64,000 nucleotides of DNA from Qipengyuania seohaensis (GTDB lineage: Bacteria > Pseudomonadota > Alphaproteobacteria > Sphingomonadales > Sphingomonadaceae). The notes below the pieces were generated by a model, which had not been told where the DNA came from, did no database searches, and worked only from the letters and a program-made list of their open reading frames with translations. The stretch is from positions 2,515,001 through 2,579,000 of the forward strand of contig NZ_CP024920.1 of NCBI RefSeq assembly GCF_002795865.1, in the 5' to 3' direction. The position numbers and the translations under genes are program-made. Of this stretch, positions 1 through 8,512 are shown piece by piece. Numbering within the stretch: the first letter of the stretch is position 1; every line of letters begins with the position of its first letter.

Positions 1-157
1 GAATGCCGTCGTCCAGCGTGTAGCTGTCGAGGAAGACGAAATGCCCGTCGGGCAACTTCACAAGCGAACACTGGGTGCCGATTTCCAGCATCCCGATCCT
101 GAATTCGCCCCTGACGGTCCAGAAACCGTCGCCCAAGTCTACGAGCCTATCTGCCAA
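1..157 (-). CDS. Partial MBL-fold-like hydrolase, N-terminal fragment
   Basis: An open frame of 52 codons runs off the left edge on the minus strand. It starts at TTG (complement 155-157), preceded by a perfect AGGAGG six bases upstream, and this decides the start. The peptide begins LADRLVDLGDGFWTVRG and continues with a segment containing IGTQCSLVKLPDG and FLDSYTLDDG. This resembles the first beta strands of metallo-beta-lactamase-fold or DUF4336-like proteins, but the histidine metal-binding motif would lie outside the window. Frame and ribosome binding site are seen directly; the family is a tentative inference. Confidence 0.5.
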   Translation of the reverse strand, partial: MADRLVDLGDGFWTVRGEFRIGMLEIGTQCSLVKLPDGHFVFLDSYTLDDGI

Positions 158-207
158 GTCTATCCTCCTGTCCGCTTCCTTAACCCGCGAGCAGGCGTTT
201 CTTTCCG

Positions 208-906
208 CTAGTCGAAGCCGACGAAGCGGGCTGCTTCATCGACGCTCTTGCGCGTACTGACCACCGCGTTGGCGGGGAATTCCTCGTTGGGCCATCCCAA
301 TGCGACCGCTTTCATGATCACCTGCTCGTCCGGAATGCCTGCGTGTTCACGCACCACAGGGCTTTGCATTATGCCTTGCGAGTTGATGACACAGCCGAGT
401 CCGCGACTCCACGCGGCGTTGACGAGGCAGGTGGTGACCGCTCCGCAATCGAAGGCGGTATCGTCGCTGCCGCCCAATTCCTTGTCGTAGGTCACTATAA
501 CGCACACCGGAGCATCGAACTGGCGGAAACCGCGCAGGACCCAGTCCTGTCGTTTTTCCTTGTCGTCGCGCTCGATGCCCATCGCGCCGAAAAGCTGCTT
601 GGCGACGCCGATCTGACGTTCGCGGTGAACGCCGGCAAACGGCTCGCCGCGGCGGAACTCGCGGCTGTCCGGCACGCCTGCGAGAATGTTTTCGGTGTTG
701 CCCTTGCGGATCCGGTCGAGCGGTTCGCCGGTGATGACATGAAAATGCCAGGGCTGGGTGTTCATCGAGGAAGGTGAGCGCATGGCGATCGAGAGGACCT
801 CTTCGATCAGCTCACGCGGCACCGGCTTGTCCAGATAGCCGCGAATGCTGCGCCTTCCGCGCACCACTTCTTCGTAGGTCTGTTCCCGATTACCGCTCAC
901 TTCCAT
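208..906 (-). CDS. Nitroreductase family protein
   Basis: This 232-residue protein matches the nitroreductase fold. It has an N-terminal RRSIRGYLDKPVP flavin-contacting motif (about 18-30), then SPSSMNTQPWHFHV (about 44-57), and a C-terminal VALGWPNEE segment. Such enzymes are FMN-dependent NAD(P)H reductases of nitro compounds, quinones or enones in the cytoplasm; the substrate cannot be told from sequence. An AAGGGAG Shine-Dalgarno sequence (907-913) abuts the ATG at 906 and is better spaced for the GTG at 900, so the true protein may be two residues shorter. It is followed by the partial gene at the left edge and preceded by hemA, all on the same strand. Confidence 0.88.
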   Translation of the reverse strand: MEVSGNREQTYEEVVRGRRSIRGYLDKPVPRELIEEVLSIAMRSPSSMNTQPWHFHVITGEPLDRIRKGNTENILAGVPDSREFRRGEPFAGVHRERQIGVAKQLFGAMGIERDDKEKRQDWVLRGFRQFDAPVCVIVTYDKELGGSDDTAFDCGAVTTCLVNAAWSRGLGCVINSQGIMQSPVVREHAGIPDEQVIMKAVALGWPNEEFPANAVVSTRKSVDEAARFVGFD

Positions 907-965
907 CTCCCTTTAGGCGGGAAAGGATTAGCGCAGCGAAGCGGCTCGGTAAAATCCGTTACGGA

Positions 966-2186
966 TCAGGCTGCCTTGCGCAGTTCCAAATCCATGCGGT
1001 CCCAGATTTCGACCAAAGCAGCGACGAGTTCGTCCATCATCGCTTCGCTGTGCGCGGGGCCGGGAGTGAAGCGCAAACGCTCTGTTCCGCGGGGCACGGT
1101 GGGGAAGTTGATCGGCTGGACGTAGACGCCGTATTCGGCGAGCAGAATGTCGCTGATTTTCTTTGCGCGAACCGGATCGCCGACCATCAGCGGAACGATA
1201 TGCGTGGTGCTGTCCATGACCGGCAGGCCCGCTCCCCGCATCTTCGCTTTCAGGCTGGCTGCTGCTGCCTGCTGTGCGTCGCGTTCTTCGCTGGAGCCCT
1301 TGAGGTGGCGGACCGCTGCGAGCACACCTGCGACCAGCACCGGGCTGAGCGAGGTGGTGAAGATGAAGCCAGGGGCATAGGAGCGGATGCAGTCGATCAC
1401 GCGGGTGTCGGCCGCGATGTACCCGCCCATGACGCCGAAAGCCTTGCCCAGCGTGCCCTCGATGATATCGATGCGGTCGGCCGCTTCGTCACGTTCGGTG
1501 ATGCCGCCGCCGCGCTTGCCATACATGCCTACCGCGTGAACTTCGTCGACATAGGTGAGGGCATTGTACTTTTCAGCCAAGTCGCAGATCGCATGGACCG
1601 GGGCGACATCGCCGTCCATGGAGTAAACGCTCTCGAAAGCGATCAACTTGGGCGTTGCCTCGTCTTCAGCGGCGAGGAGCTCTTCGAGATGATCGAGATC
1701 GTTATGACGGAAGACGCGCTTCTCGCAGCCTGAATTGCGAATGCCGGCAATCATGCTGGCATGGTTCAACTCATCGGAGAATATCACGCAGCCGGGCAGC
1801 AGCTTGGCCAGCGTCGAGAGCGTTGCATCGTTCGACACATATCCGCTGGTGAACAGCAGCGCGCCGTCCTTGCCGTGCAGGTCGGCCAATTCCTGTTCCA
1901 GCTCTACGTGCAGGTGTGTGTTGCCGCCGATATTGCGCGTGCCGCCCGAACCTGCGCCGACATCGTGAAGCGCATTTTCCATCGCTTCTATGACCTTGGG
2001 GTGCTGGCCCATGGCAAGATAGTCGTTGGAGCACCAGACGGTGATCGGCTTCGGGCCGTTGTGGCCGTGGAAGCATCGCGCATTGGGGAAGGCGCCCTTG
2101 TTGCGCATGATGTCGATGAACACGCGATAGCGGCCTTCCGTGTGAAGGCGGTCGATCGCTTCGTCGAAGATCTGGTCGTAGTTCAC
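966..2186 (-). CDS. hemA: 5-aminolevulinate synthase
   Basis: This enzyme condenses glycine and succinyl-CoA to 5-aminolevulinate, the first step of haem synthesis by the Shemin pathway of Alphaproteobacteria. The protein (406 aa) carries the [13 protein letters not shown] substrate loop and the PLP lysine in [13 protein letters not shown]. The GTG start at 2186 (protein [20 protein letters not shown]) places this lysine at residue 248, the position known for Rhodobacter HemA. That supports rejecting the longer frame to 2342, which would overlap murI. No clear Shine-Dalgarno sequence precedes the GTG. murI lies upstream on the same strand, 106 bases away. Confidence 0.96.
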   Translation of the reverse strand: MNYDQIFDEAIDRLHTEGRYRVFIDIMRNKGAFPNARCFHGHNGPKPITVWCSNDYLAMGQHPKVIEAMENALHDVGAGSGGTRNIGGNTHLHVELEQELADLHGKDGALLFTSGYVSNDATLSTLAKLLPGCVIFSDELNHASMIAGIRNSGCEKRVFRHNDLDHLEELLAAEDEATPKLIAFESVYSMDGDVAPVHAICDLAEKYNALTYVDEVHAVGMYGKRGGGITERDEAADRIDIIEGTLGKAFGVMGGYIAADTRVIDCIRSYAPGFIFTTSLSPVLVAGVLAAVRHLKGSSEERDAQQAAAASLKAKMRGAGLPVMDSTTHIVPLMVGDPVRAKKISDILLAEYGVYVQPINFPTVPRGTERLRFTPGPAHSEAMMDELVAALVEIWDRMDLELRKAA

Positions 2187-2292
2187 CCGGGTTTGCCCGT
2201 CAGCGCCGCCCGTCAGCGGCAATTTCTGCGGGGTCACATAGTGCAAGGAACGCCGTTTCGCCACCGCGATCTTTGCGAACGATTCGCAAGGA

Positions 2293-3087
2293 TTAGAAGT
2301 GTACCAGCCGCGAAATACCGTGCCTGGCGAAGGCCGGAGCAAGCCGCTCGAAATCGTCCATCTCGCCCGTAGTCACCGCAAAGTCGCCACCCGAGGCATC
2401 GAATTGCTGACCATCGACGAGGTAGGCTACGCGCCGCGCGATGCCGGCAGCACCGTGGACGAAGGTGACATCCTTCCCGAAAGCTTCGCGCAATTCCGGC
2501 TCAAGCAAGGGGAAGTGCGTGCACGCCAGCACAACCGTGTCGAGATTTTCGCCGCCTTCCTGCAACACGAGGCCGGAGGCGGCTCGGGTAACGTCGTCCA
2601 CGCTAACCTTGTCGCCCCGCAGTTTGGCTTCGCCCAGCGCGACGAGGTCGTTCGCGCCGTAGCGCAGCAGCGTCTTGCCGCTCGCAAATTCCTTCTCAAG
2701 GTCGTCGACATAGCGTTGACGTACTGTCGCCTCTGTACCGAGCAGGCCGATGGTACCGGTCTTGGTGATGGCGGCAGCAGGCTTGATGGCAGGGACGGTG
2801 CCGACGATCGGCGTTTCCAGCACATCGCGAACCATGCCGAGTGCGATCGTGCTGGCGGTGTTGCAGGCGATACAGATGAGGCGCGGCTCGTAGCGTTCGG
2901 CCATGCGGCCAAGCAGGCCGGCAACCCGCGCGGCAACTTCCGCCTCGCTCTTCGCGCCGTAGGGAAGGCCTGCGATATCGGCGGCGTAGATCACCGGGGC
3001 ATCGGGCAGCACGGCGCGCAATTCGGCGAGGACGGTCAGCCCGCCCACACCGGAATCGAAGAGCAGGATGGGTGCTTTCGCGTCCAA
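2293..3087 (-). CDS. murI: Glutamate racemase
   Basis: MurI interconverts L- and D-glutamate for peptidoglycan. The 264-residue protein has the expected length, the N-terminal [10 protein letters not shown] motif (about 10-19), and both catalytic cysteines: one in IACNTAST (about residue 75) and one in [11 protein letters not shown] (about residue 190). It is cytoplasmic and cofactor-independent. It precedes hemA on the minus strand and is divergent from plsY, with about 96 bases between them. Motifs and length are seen directly; the reaction follows from the family. Confidence 0.95.
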   Translation of the reverse strand: MDAKAPILLFDSGVGGLTVLAELRAVLPDAPVIYAADIAGLPYGAKSEAEVAARVAGLLGRMAERYEPRLICIACNTASTIALGMVRDVLETPIVGTVPAIKPAAAITKTGTIGLLGTEATVRQRYVDDLEKEFASGKTLLRYGANDLVALGEAKLRGDKVSVDDVTRAASGLVLQEGGENLDTVVLACTHFPLLEPELREAFGKDVTFVHGAAGIARRVAYLVDGQQFDASGGDFAVTTGEMDDFERLAPAFARHGISRLVHF

Positions 3088-3183
3088 AACCGATGATCCT
3101 TTCGCCTGTCGCCTTGTTTAGGGCGGTAGATGGAAATACACGGGCAGGACAAGCCTTTGCGTGAAGAGAAAAGGGGACCGCCA

Positions 3184-3783
3184 GTGCCGACCGAACTGAC
3201 CATCACGGCGCTTTATGCCGCGTTGCTGGGGTATGGCTTCGGGTCGATTCCCTTCGGCCTTATCCTCGCCAAGCTGGCCGGGAAGGGCGACATCCGGCAG
3301 CAAGGTAGCGGAAACATCGGGGCCACGAACGTGCTGCGCACCGGCAGCAAGGGTTTGGCTGCGGCCACGCTGTTGCTCGACCTCGCGAAAGGTTTCGTGC
3401 CGGTGTGGCTGGCGGGAATGTGGTTCTGGCAGGACATGGGCTGGGCTGCGCTGTTTGCCGTCATCGGACATGCCTTCCCCGTCTGGCTCGGGTTCAAGGG
3501 CGGCAAGGGCGTCGCCACCAATGCCGGTGTCAGCTTCGCGCTCGCCTGGCCGATCGGTGTCGCCTACGCGATTGTCTGGATCGGCGTCCTTGCGATTTCG
3601 CGCATCAGCTCGCTGGCAGGGATGAGCGCGGTTGTGGCCGCTGCTGTCATGGCCTTCGTCCTCGGCATTCCGACATTCGCCAAGGTGCTGACCCTGATCG
3701 CCGTGCTAGTAATCTGGCTGCATCGTGAAAACATAAAGCGGCTGGCCGCAGGTACCGAACCCAAGGTCGGCTCTTCCAAGTGA
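3184..3783 (+). CDS. plsY: Glycerol-3-phosphate acyltransferase PlsY
   Basis: PlsY transfers the acyl group from acyl-phosphate to glycerol-3-phosphate at the inner membrane, the first step of phospholipid synthesis. The protein (199 aa) is a multi-pass membrane protein with the three cytoplasmic signatures of the family: GSIPFGLILAK, GSGNIGATNVLRTG and GHAFPVWLGFKGGKGVAT. The GTG at 3184 (MPTELTITALYAALL) is preferred over the frame opening at 3130 because it puts the first membrane helix at the N-terminus, with a GGGGA-type ribosome site just upstream. Its stop overlaps the dprA start in GTGA, implying translational coupling. Confidence 0.93.
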   Translation: MPTELTITALYAALLGYGFGSIPFGLILAKLAGKGDIRQQGSGNIGATNVLRTGSKGLAAATLLLDLAKGFVPVWLAGMWFWQDMGWAALFAVIGHAFPVWLGFKGGKGVATNAGVSFALAWPIGVAYAIVWIGVLAISRISSLAGMSAVVAAAVMAFVLGIPTFAKVLTLIAVLVIWLHRENIKRLAAGTEPKVGSSK

Positions 3784-4895
3784 ACGAGGCGGTCCGTCCG
3801 CAGGCTGCGCCGCTCTCGCAGCCCGAAGCCTTCGCGCGTATTCGCCTGCTGCGATCGCCCAATATCGGACCGGTCAGCTATGCGATGTTGATAGCCCGCT
3901 ATGGCAATGCCGTGGCGGCGTTGGAGGCACTGCCGGACTTCGGGAAGAAGGGCGGCAGGCAATATCGCGCCGCGCCGCAGGATCGCATCGAGCGGGAGGT
4001 GGAGAGCGTACGCGCAGCGGGCGCCAAATACCTCTTCCACGACCAGCCGGATTATCCCGCGCTGCTTGCCGAAATCGATGGCGCACCGCCGATCATCACC
4101 TATCGCGGCGACCTCTCGCTGGCGGCAAGGCCCTGCGTGGCCATGGTCGGCGCGCGCAATGCCAGCGCCGCTGCGGTCAAGCTGGCGCGCGAGTTCGGGC
4201 AGGGGCTGGCAGAGGCGGGCTTTACGGTGGTGTCGGGCCTTGCACGCGGCATCGACGGCGCGGCGCACGAGGGCTCGTTTCCAAGCACCATCGGCGTCAT
4301 CGCGAGCGGGATCGACATCGCCTACCCGCCGCAGCACACCGACCTGCAGGAGCGTATCGCCTCCGAGGGCTTGCTGATCGCCGAACAGCCCCCCGGCACC
4401 GAACCGCGCGGCAGCCACTTCCCCAGCCGCAACCGCATCATCGCAGGGCTGGCGAGCGGGACGCTGGTAGTAGAGGCGGCGGTCAAGTCCGGCAGCCTCA
4501 TCACCGCACGGCTGGCAGGCGAGGCGGGGCGCGAGGTCATGGCGATCCCCGGCTCCCCGCTCGAAGCGCGCAGCCACGGCTGCAACCATCTCATCCGCGA
4601 AGGCGCCGTGCTGGTGCAAGCGCCTGAGGATGTGGTGGAACTGCTCACCGGCTTTTATGGCCAGCCTCGCTCGACATTCCGCGAACCGGTGTCGCAATTC
4701 GATTTCGATCCGAGCGAAATGGCCGGAGCAGAACCTGCCGACATCGCCTCGCTGTTGACTACCGCTCCGGTGGCGATCGACGAACTCATCCGCCAATCGG
4801 GCGAGAGCGCGGCGGCGGTGCAGCTCGCGCTACTGGAATTGGAGATTGCAGGGCGGCTGGAGCGGCACGCTGCGGGTCGGGTGAGCCGAACTTAA
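3780..4895 (+). CDS. dprA: DNA-processing protein DprA
   Basis: DprA loads RecA onto incoming single-stranded DNA during natural transformation. The 371-residue protein has the conserved MVGARNASAAAVKLAREFG and SGLARGIDGAAHEG segments (about 120-165) and the SRNRIIAGLASGTLVVEA segment typical of the Rossmann-fold core. It ends in a winged-helix-like tail (about 310-370) found in many alphaproteobacterial DprA proteins. It starts at GTG 3780, overlapping the plsY stop by four bases. No other competence gene is nearby. Confidence 0.94.
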   Translation: MNEAVRPQAAPLSQPEAFARIRLLRSPNIGPVSYAMLIARYGNAVAALEALPDFGKKGGRQYRAAPQDRIEREVESVRAAGAKYLFHDQPDYPALLAEIDGAPPIITYRGDLSLAARPCVAMVGARNASAAAVKLAREFGQGLAEAGFTVVSGLARGIDGAAHEGSFPSTIGVIASGIDIAYPPQHTDLQERIASEGLLIAEQPPGTEPRGSHFPSRNRIIAGLASGTLVVEAAVKSGSLITARLAGEAGREVMAIPGSPLEARSHGCNHLIREGAVLVQAPEDVVELLTGFYGQPRSTFREPVSQFDFDPSEMAGAEPADIASLLTTAPVAIDELIRQSGESAAAVQLALLELEIAGRLERHAAGRVSRT

Positions 4896-4944
4896 AAGTA
4901 CGAAGTTCGTTGTGTCGAAAGCATGTGGAATGGAGGGGGCATTG

Positions 4945-5664
4945 ATGGATGAGAAAAAAGACGATGGGATCGAAAATTTCGCACGGTTCGAACCGCCCAA
5001 TTCTTGGATAGTCGAGTTTTGGGCCAGGATCTTCAAGTATCTAGGCATGGTCTCGATCATGCGCCTCGTCTTGTTAATGCCCTTTGTGCGACAGACATAC
5101 TCGTTCGTGGAGACGTACGTCTTTCTTAACAGCGTGGCTTCGGGATTGCTCCTCTTCATATCCTGTCTGTTGATTGATCGCCCAGTTTCGTTTTTTGCTG
5201 CCGTCGTTTTTGGTTACGCCTGCTTAAGGATCTTCGAGGTCGTCATCTATCAGATGAATGTGCTCTTGTTCGACGAATACCGGGCTAAAAAAGCGGCAAT
5301 GGAAGCTGGGAGGGATCCCGCAAAAGCCTACGCTGTCAGGGGCTATCGGAGAACCGTGATATTGCTTCTCCACAACTACTTCGAAATCATTTGCTGGTTT
5401 GGCATAATCTACACTTTTTTCTATCGTAGCGGTGACTTATCGATGGGCGTTGGGCTGCCGGACCCCACCTTCTTCTCCGTCTTCCGCGATAGTCTACTGC
5501 TTATGTTTTCATTCAATGCAGATTGGCAGCAGCCTATTACGGATAGAGGGCTGTTGCTGTTCTCGCTCCACGCGACGGTTGGGGTCTTCATGACAATCCT
5601 CGCATTCGCGCGGTTCCTCGCCCTGTTGCCGCCACCAAAGACGATCGATGATTTCGAGCGTTAA
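4945..5664 (+). CDS. Orphan integral membrane protein of unknown function
   Basis: I do not recognise the family. The 239-residue protein has hydrophobic segments at about 35-55, 65-80, 85-110, 145-170, 180-200 and 205-228. A charged stretch around DEYRAKKAAMEAGRDPAKAY separates two halves. The last two segments flank SFNADWQQPI, which faintly resembles the re-entrant loop of a two-helix ion channel but has no TVGYG-like filter. The ATG at 4945 is chosen over 4912 because GGAGGGGG lies five bases upstream. Its base composition is visibly AT-richer, with less biased codon use, than dprA and topA on either side. This suggests recent acquisition or relaxed selection. Confidence 0.7.
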   Translation: MDEKKDDGIENFARFEPPNSWIVEFWARIFKYLGMVSIMRLVLLMPFVRQTYSFVETYVFLNSVASGLLLFISCLLIDRPVSFFAAVVFGYACLRIFEVVIYQMNVLLFDEYRAKKAAMEAGRDPAKAYAVRGYRRTVILLLHNYFEIICWFGIIYTFFYRSGDLSMGVGLPDPTFFSVFRDSLLLMFSFNADWQQPITDRGLLLFSLHATVGVFMTILAFARFLALLPPPKTIDDFER

Positions 5665-5666
5665 CT

Positions 5667-5685
5667 GCGGGATACCACATCCCGC
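5667..5685 (+). terminator. Perfect 7-bp hairpin after the orphan membrane gene
   Basis: GCGGGAT (5667-5673) and ATCCCGC (5679-5685) form a perfect seven-base-pair stem with a five-base loop, three bases after the TAA at 5662-5664. There is no T-tract, so termination would be factor-assisted at best. It could equally be a protein-binding palindrome, because TTGACG follows directly and may be the -35 element of the topA promoter. Confidence 0.35.
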
Positions 5686-5758
5686 TTGACGACCCGCGAA
5701 CCGAACCGACAATCGCGCGTACATACACGTACACACGTAAGGGACCGCTTTTTACCCC

Positions 5759-8320
5759 ATGCAACTGGTTATTGTTGAATCGCCCGCAAAGGCGAAAACC
5801 ATCGAGAAATATCTGGGCAAGGACTTCAAGGTCCTCGCTTCCTACGGCCATGTTCGCGACCTGCCGCCCAAGGATGGCAGCGTTCGCCCGGACGAGGATT
5901 TCGCGATGGACTGGGAGCTCTATCGCGACAAGCAGAAGCGCTTCAAGGAAATCAGCGATGCGGCGAAGCAGGCCGACCGCCTCGTCCTCGCGACCGACCC
6001 TGATCGCGAAGGGGAAGCCATCAGCTGGCACGTTCGCGAATTGCTCGCCAAGCGCAAGGCGCTGCCGGAGAAGGTCGATCGCGTTACCTTCAACGCCATC
6101 ACCAAGCAGGCCGTCACCGATGCGATGAAGGCCCCGCGCGAGCTCGACCAGCCGCTGATCGACGCATACCTTGCGCGCCGCGCGCTCGACTATCTCTACG
6201 GCTTCACGCTCAGCCCGGTGCTGTGGCGCCGCCTGCCCGGTGCGAAGAGCGCCGGTCGCGTCCAGTCGGTCGCGCTGCGCATCATCGTCGATCGCGAGAT
6301 CGAGATCGAGCATTTCAAGGCCGACGAATATTGGTCGATCATCGCCAAGCTGGAGCAGGACGGGACGGAATTCGACGCGCGCCTGGTCAAGTACGACGGC
6401 AAGAAGCTTGACAAGTTGACGCTGGGCGATGAAGGCAGCGCCAAGGCCGCGCAAAGGGCGGTCCAGGATGCTCGCTTCACCATCGAGGATATCGAAACCA
6501 AGCCGCTCAAGCGTAACCCGGCCCCGCCGTTCACGACCTCCACGTTGCAGCAAGAGGCAGCCCGCAAGCTCGGTTTTTCGGCCAGCCACACCATGCGGTG
6601 CGCCCAGTCGCTCTATGAGGCGGGTGCGATCACCTACATGCGTACCGACGGCGTGCAGATGGACGGCAGCGCAATCGATGCCTGCCGCAAGGCCATCGCC
6701 GATCGCTACGATGCCTACTACATTCCCGACAAGCCGCGGTTCTATTCGAGCAAGGCCAAGAATGCGCAGGAAGCCCACGAGGCAATCCGCCCGACCGATT
6801 TCAAGCGTGACCGGGCAGGTTCCGGCGACGAGGGCAAGCTTTACGACCTGATTTTCAAGCGCGCGATGGCCAGTCAGATGGCCGCCGCCCAGCTCGAACG
6901 CACGACCGTGACGCTGCGCGACGGGACCGGCCAGCACGAATTGCGCGCGACCGGCCAGGTCGTGAAGTTCCCCGGCTTCTTCGCCGTGTATCAGGAGGGT
7001 CGCGACGACAGTGGGGACGATGACGAGGAAGGCCTTCTGCCGAACATGAGCAAGGGCGATGCCCCGGCGAAAAAGTCGGTCGAGGCAAACCAGCATTTCA
7101 CCCAGCCGCCGCCGCGTTTCAGCGAGGCGAGCCTTGTGAAGCGCCTTGAAGAACTCGGAATCGGGCGCCCTTCGACCTATGCCTCGACGCTCCAGACGCT
7201 GCGCGACCGCAATTACGTCCGGATGGAGAAAAACCGTTTCTTCGCAGAGGAATCGGGCCGTCTTCTCACGGCGTTTCTCGAACGCTTTTTCGAGAAATAC
7301 GTGTCCTTCGATTTCACCGCCGGCATGGAGGATGAACTCGATACGGTTTCGGACGGGCGCGAGGAATGGAAGAAGCTGCTCGCCGAGTTCTGGAAGGACT
7401 TCAAACCCAAGACCGAAGAGATCATGGACAAGAAGCCTTCGGAAGTGACCGAGGTGCTGGACGACTTCCTGTCCGATTATCTTTTCCCCGAGCGCGCCGA
7501 CGGCAAGGACCCGCGTCACTGCCCGCTGTGCGAGACGGAAGGCCGCGAAGGCGGACGCCTCGCGTTGCGCGGTGGCCGCTTTGGTGCCTTCGTCGCCTGC
7601 GCCAATTACCCCGAGTGCAAGTTCACCCGCCAGTTCGCCAAGCCCGGCAGCGAGGGCGACGATGGGGCGAATGACGGCGCGATGGGCGAAGACCCGGAAA
7701 CCGGCCTGCCGGTAGAACGCAAGACGGGTCGCTTCGGGCCCTACGTCCAGCTGGGCGAGGGGAAGGACGCGAAGCGCGCCAGCATTCCCAAGGATCTCGA
7801 CGATTTCGATCTCGAATGGGCGTTGAAGCTCCTCAGCCTTCCGCGCATCGTCGGCGCCCATCCGGAAACCGGCAAGGAAATCGAGGCGGCTATCGGTCGC
7901 TACGGGCCTTATCTGCGACACGACGGCAAATACGGGAAGCTTCAGAACACCCGTGAGGTGTTTGAAGTGGGCATGAACCGCGCGGTCGACATTCTGGCCC
8001 AGGCCGCCAATCGCAAGGGCGGCGGACGCGGCAAGGCCGAACCGATCAAGACGCTGGGAAAGCATCCGACCAGCGAAGGCGAAATGAAGGTAATGCCGGG
8101 CCGTTATGGTCCCTACGTCACCGACGGCACCACCAACGCCACGATCCCCAAGGACATGAAGCCCGAGGACGTAACCGAAGCGCAGGCCATCGAGCTGATC
8201 GACGCGCGTGCCGCCAAGGGTCCGGCAAAGAAGAAGCGCAAGGCCCCTGCCAAGAAGAAGGCTCCGCCGAAGAAAAAGGCAGCTGCGAAGAAAGCTCCGG
8301 CGAAGAAGAAGGCCGACTGA
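5759..8320 (+). CDS. topA: DNA topoisomerase I
   Basis: This type IA topoisomerase relaxes negative supercoils. The 853-residue protein begins with the TOPRIM domain (MQLVIVESPAKAKTIEKYLG, then TDPDREGEAISWH at about 80-92). The catalytic tyrosine is Y293 in ITYMRTDG, where the E. coli enzyme has ITYMRTDS. One four-cysteine zinc ribbon follows (CPLCETE ... CANYPEC, about 585-625), then repeated GRFGPYV-type C-terminal modules. The end is a basic tail of repeated KKK/PAKKK units (about 820-853), likely non-specific DNA binding. It overlaps the next small gene by one base. Confidence 0.96.
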   Translation: MQLVIVESPAKAKTIEKYLGKDFKVLASYGHVRDLPPKDGSVRPDEDFAMDWELYRDKQKRFKEISDAAKQADRLVLATDPDREGEAISWHVRELLAKRKALPEKVDRVTFNAITKQAVTDAMKAPRELDQPLIDAYLARRALDYLYGFTLSPVLWRRLPGAKSAGRVQSVALRIIVDREIEIEHFKADEYWSIIAKLEQDGTEFDARLVKYDGKKLDKLTLGDEGSAKAAQRAVQDARFTIEDIETKPLKRNPAPPFTTSTLQQEAARKLGFSASHTMRCAQSLYEAGAITYMRTDGVQMDGSAIDACRKAIADRYDAYYIPDKPRFYSSKAKNAQEAHEAIRPTDFKRDRAGSGDEGKLYDLIFKRAMASQMAAAQLERTTVTLRDGTGQHELRATGQVVKFPGFFAVYQEGRDDSGDDDEEGLLPNMSKGDAPAKKSVEANQHFTQPPPRFSEASLVKRLEELGIGRPSTYASTLQTLRDRNYVRMEKNRFFAEESGRLLTAFLERFFEKYVSFDFTAGMEDELDTVSDGREEWKKLLAEFWKDFKPKTEEIMDKKPSEVTEVLDDFLSDYLFPERADGKDPRHCPLCETEGREGGRLALRGGRFGAFVACANYPECKFTRQFAKPGSEGDDGANDGAMGEDPETGLPVERKTGRFGPYVQLGEGKDAKRASIPKDLDDFDLEWALKLLSLPRIVGAHPETGKEIEAAIGRYGPYLRHDGKYGKLQNTREVFEVGMNRAVDILAQAANRKGGGRGKAEPIKTLGKHPTSEGEMKVMPGRYGPYVTDGTTNATIPKDMKPEDVTEAQAIELIDARAAKGPAKKKRKAPAKKKAPPKKKAAAKKAPAKKKAD

Positions 8321-8502
8321 TGGGAAAAGAGCGCTTCGAGCGTCACAAGCAACCTTGGACGGGCGAGGAGGCTGGACAACTCCGCACCCTCGCCGCCAAG
8401 GGGCAGGGCCTGAAGCAGATTGCCAAGGCTCTCGGCCGGAGCGAGGATTCCACCAAGGATTTCGCCAAGAAGAACAAGATCAAGGTCGCGAAGAAGCGCT
8501 GA
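8320..8502 (+). CDS. Small basic helix-turn-helix-like protein coupled to topA
   Basis: This 60-residue protein starts on the last base of the topA stop (TGATG overlap), so translation is probably coupled. It is strongly basic. The segment PWTGEEAGQLRTLAAKGQGL followed by KQIAKALGRSEDST reads as a Myb/SANT- or resolvase-like helix-turn-helix: W-x-x-E-E, then a small-residue turn and IAxxLGR. No family name can be assigned. Position and composition suggest a nucleic-acid-binding partner expressed with topoisomerase I. This is inference. Confidence 0.75.
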   Translation: MGKERFERHKQPWTGEEAGQLRTLAAKGQGLKQIAKALGRSEDSTKDFAKKNKIKVAKKR

Positions 8503-8512
8503 GACTTATTGC

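Noticed and set aside
2187..2342. N-terminal extension of hemA
   Set aside because: It overlaps murI and would move the PLP lysine away from residue 248; the added residues match no ALAS.
5588..8065. 825-codon open frame on the minus strand
   Set aside because: It is antisense to topA, which has all topoisomerase motifs. High-GC codon bias leaves the opposite strand open; no family motif is seen.
8208..8320. AAG/GCC-rich tract as a non-coding repeat
   Set aside because: It is in frame as the Lys/Ala-rich tail of TopA, a common C-terminal feature, and no regular repeat unit is maintained.
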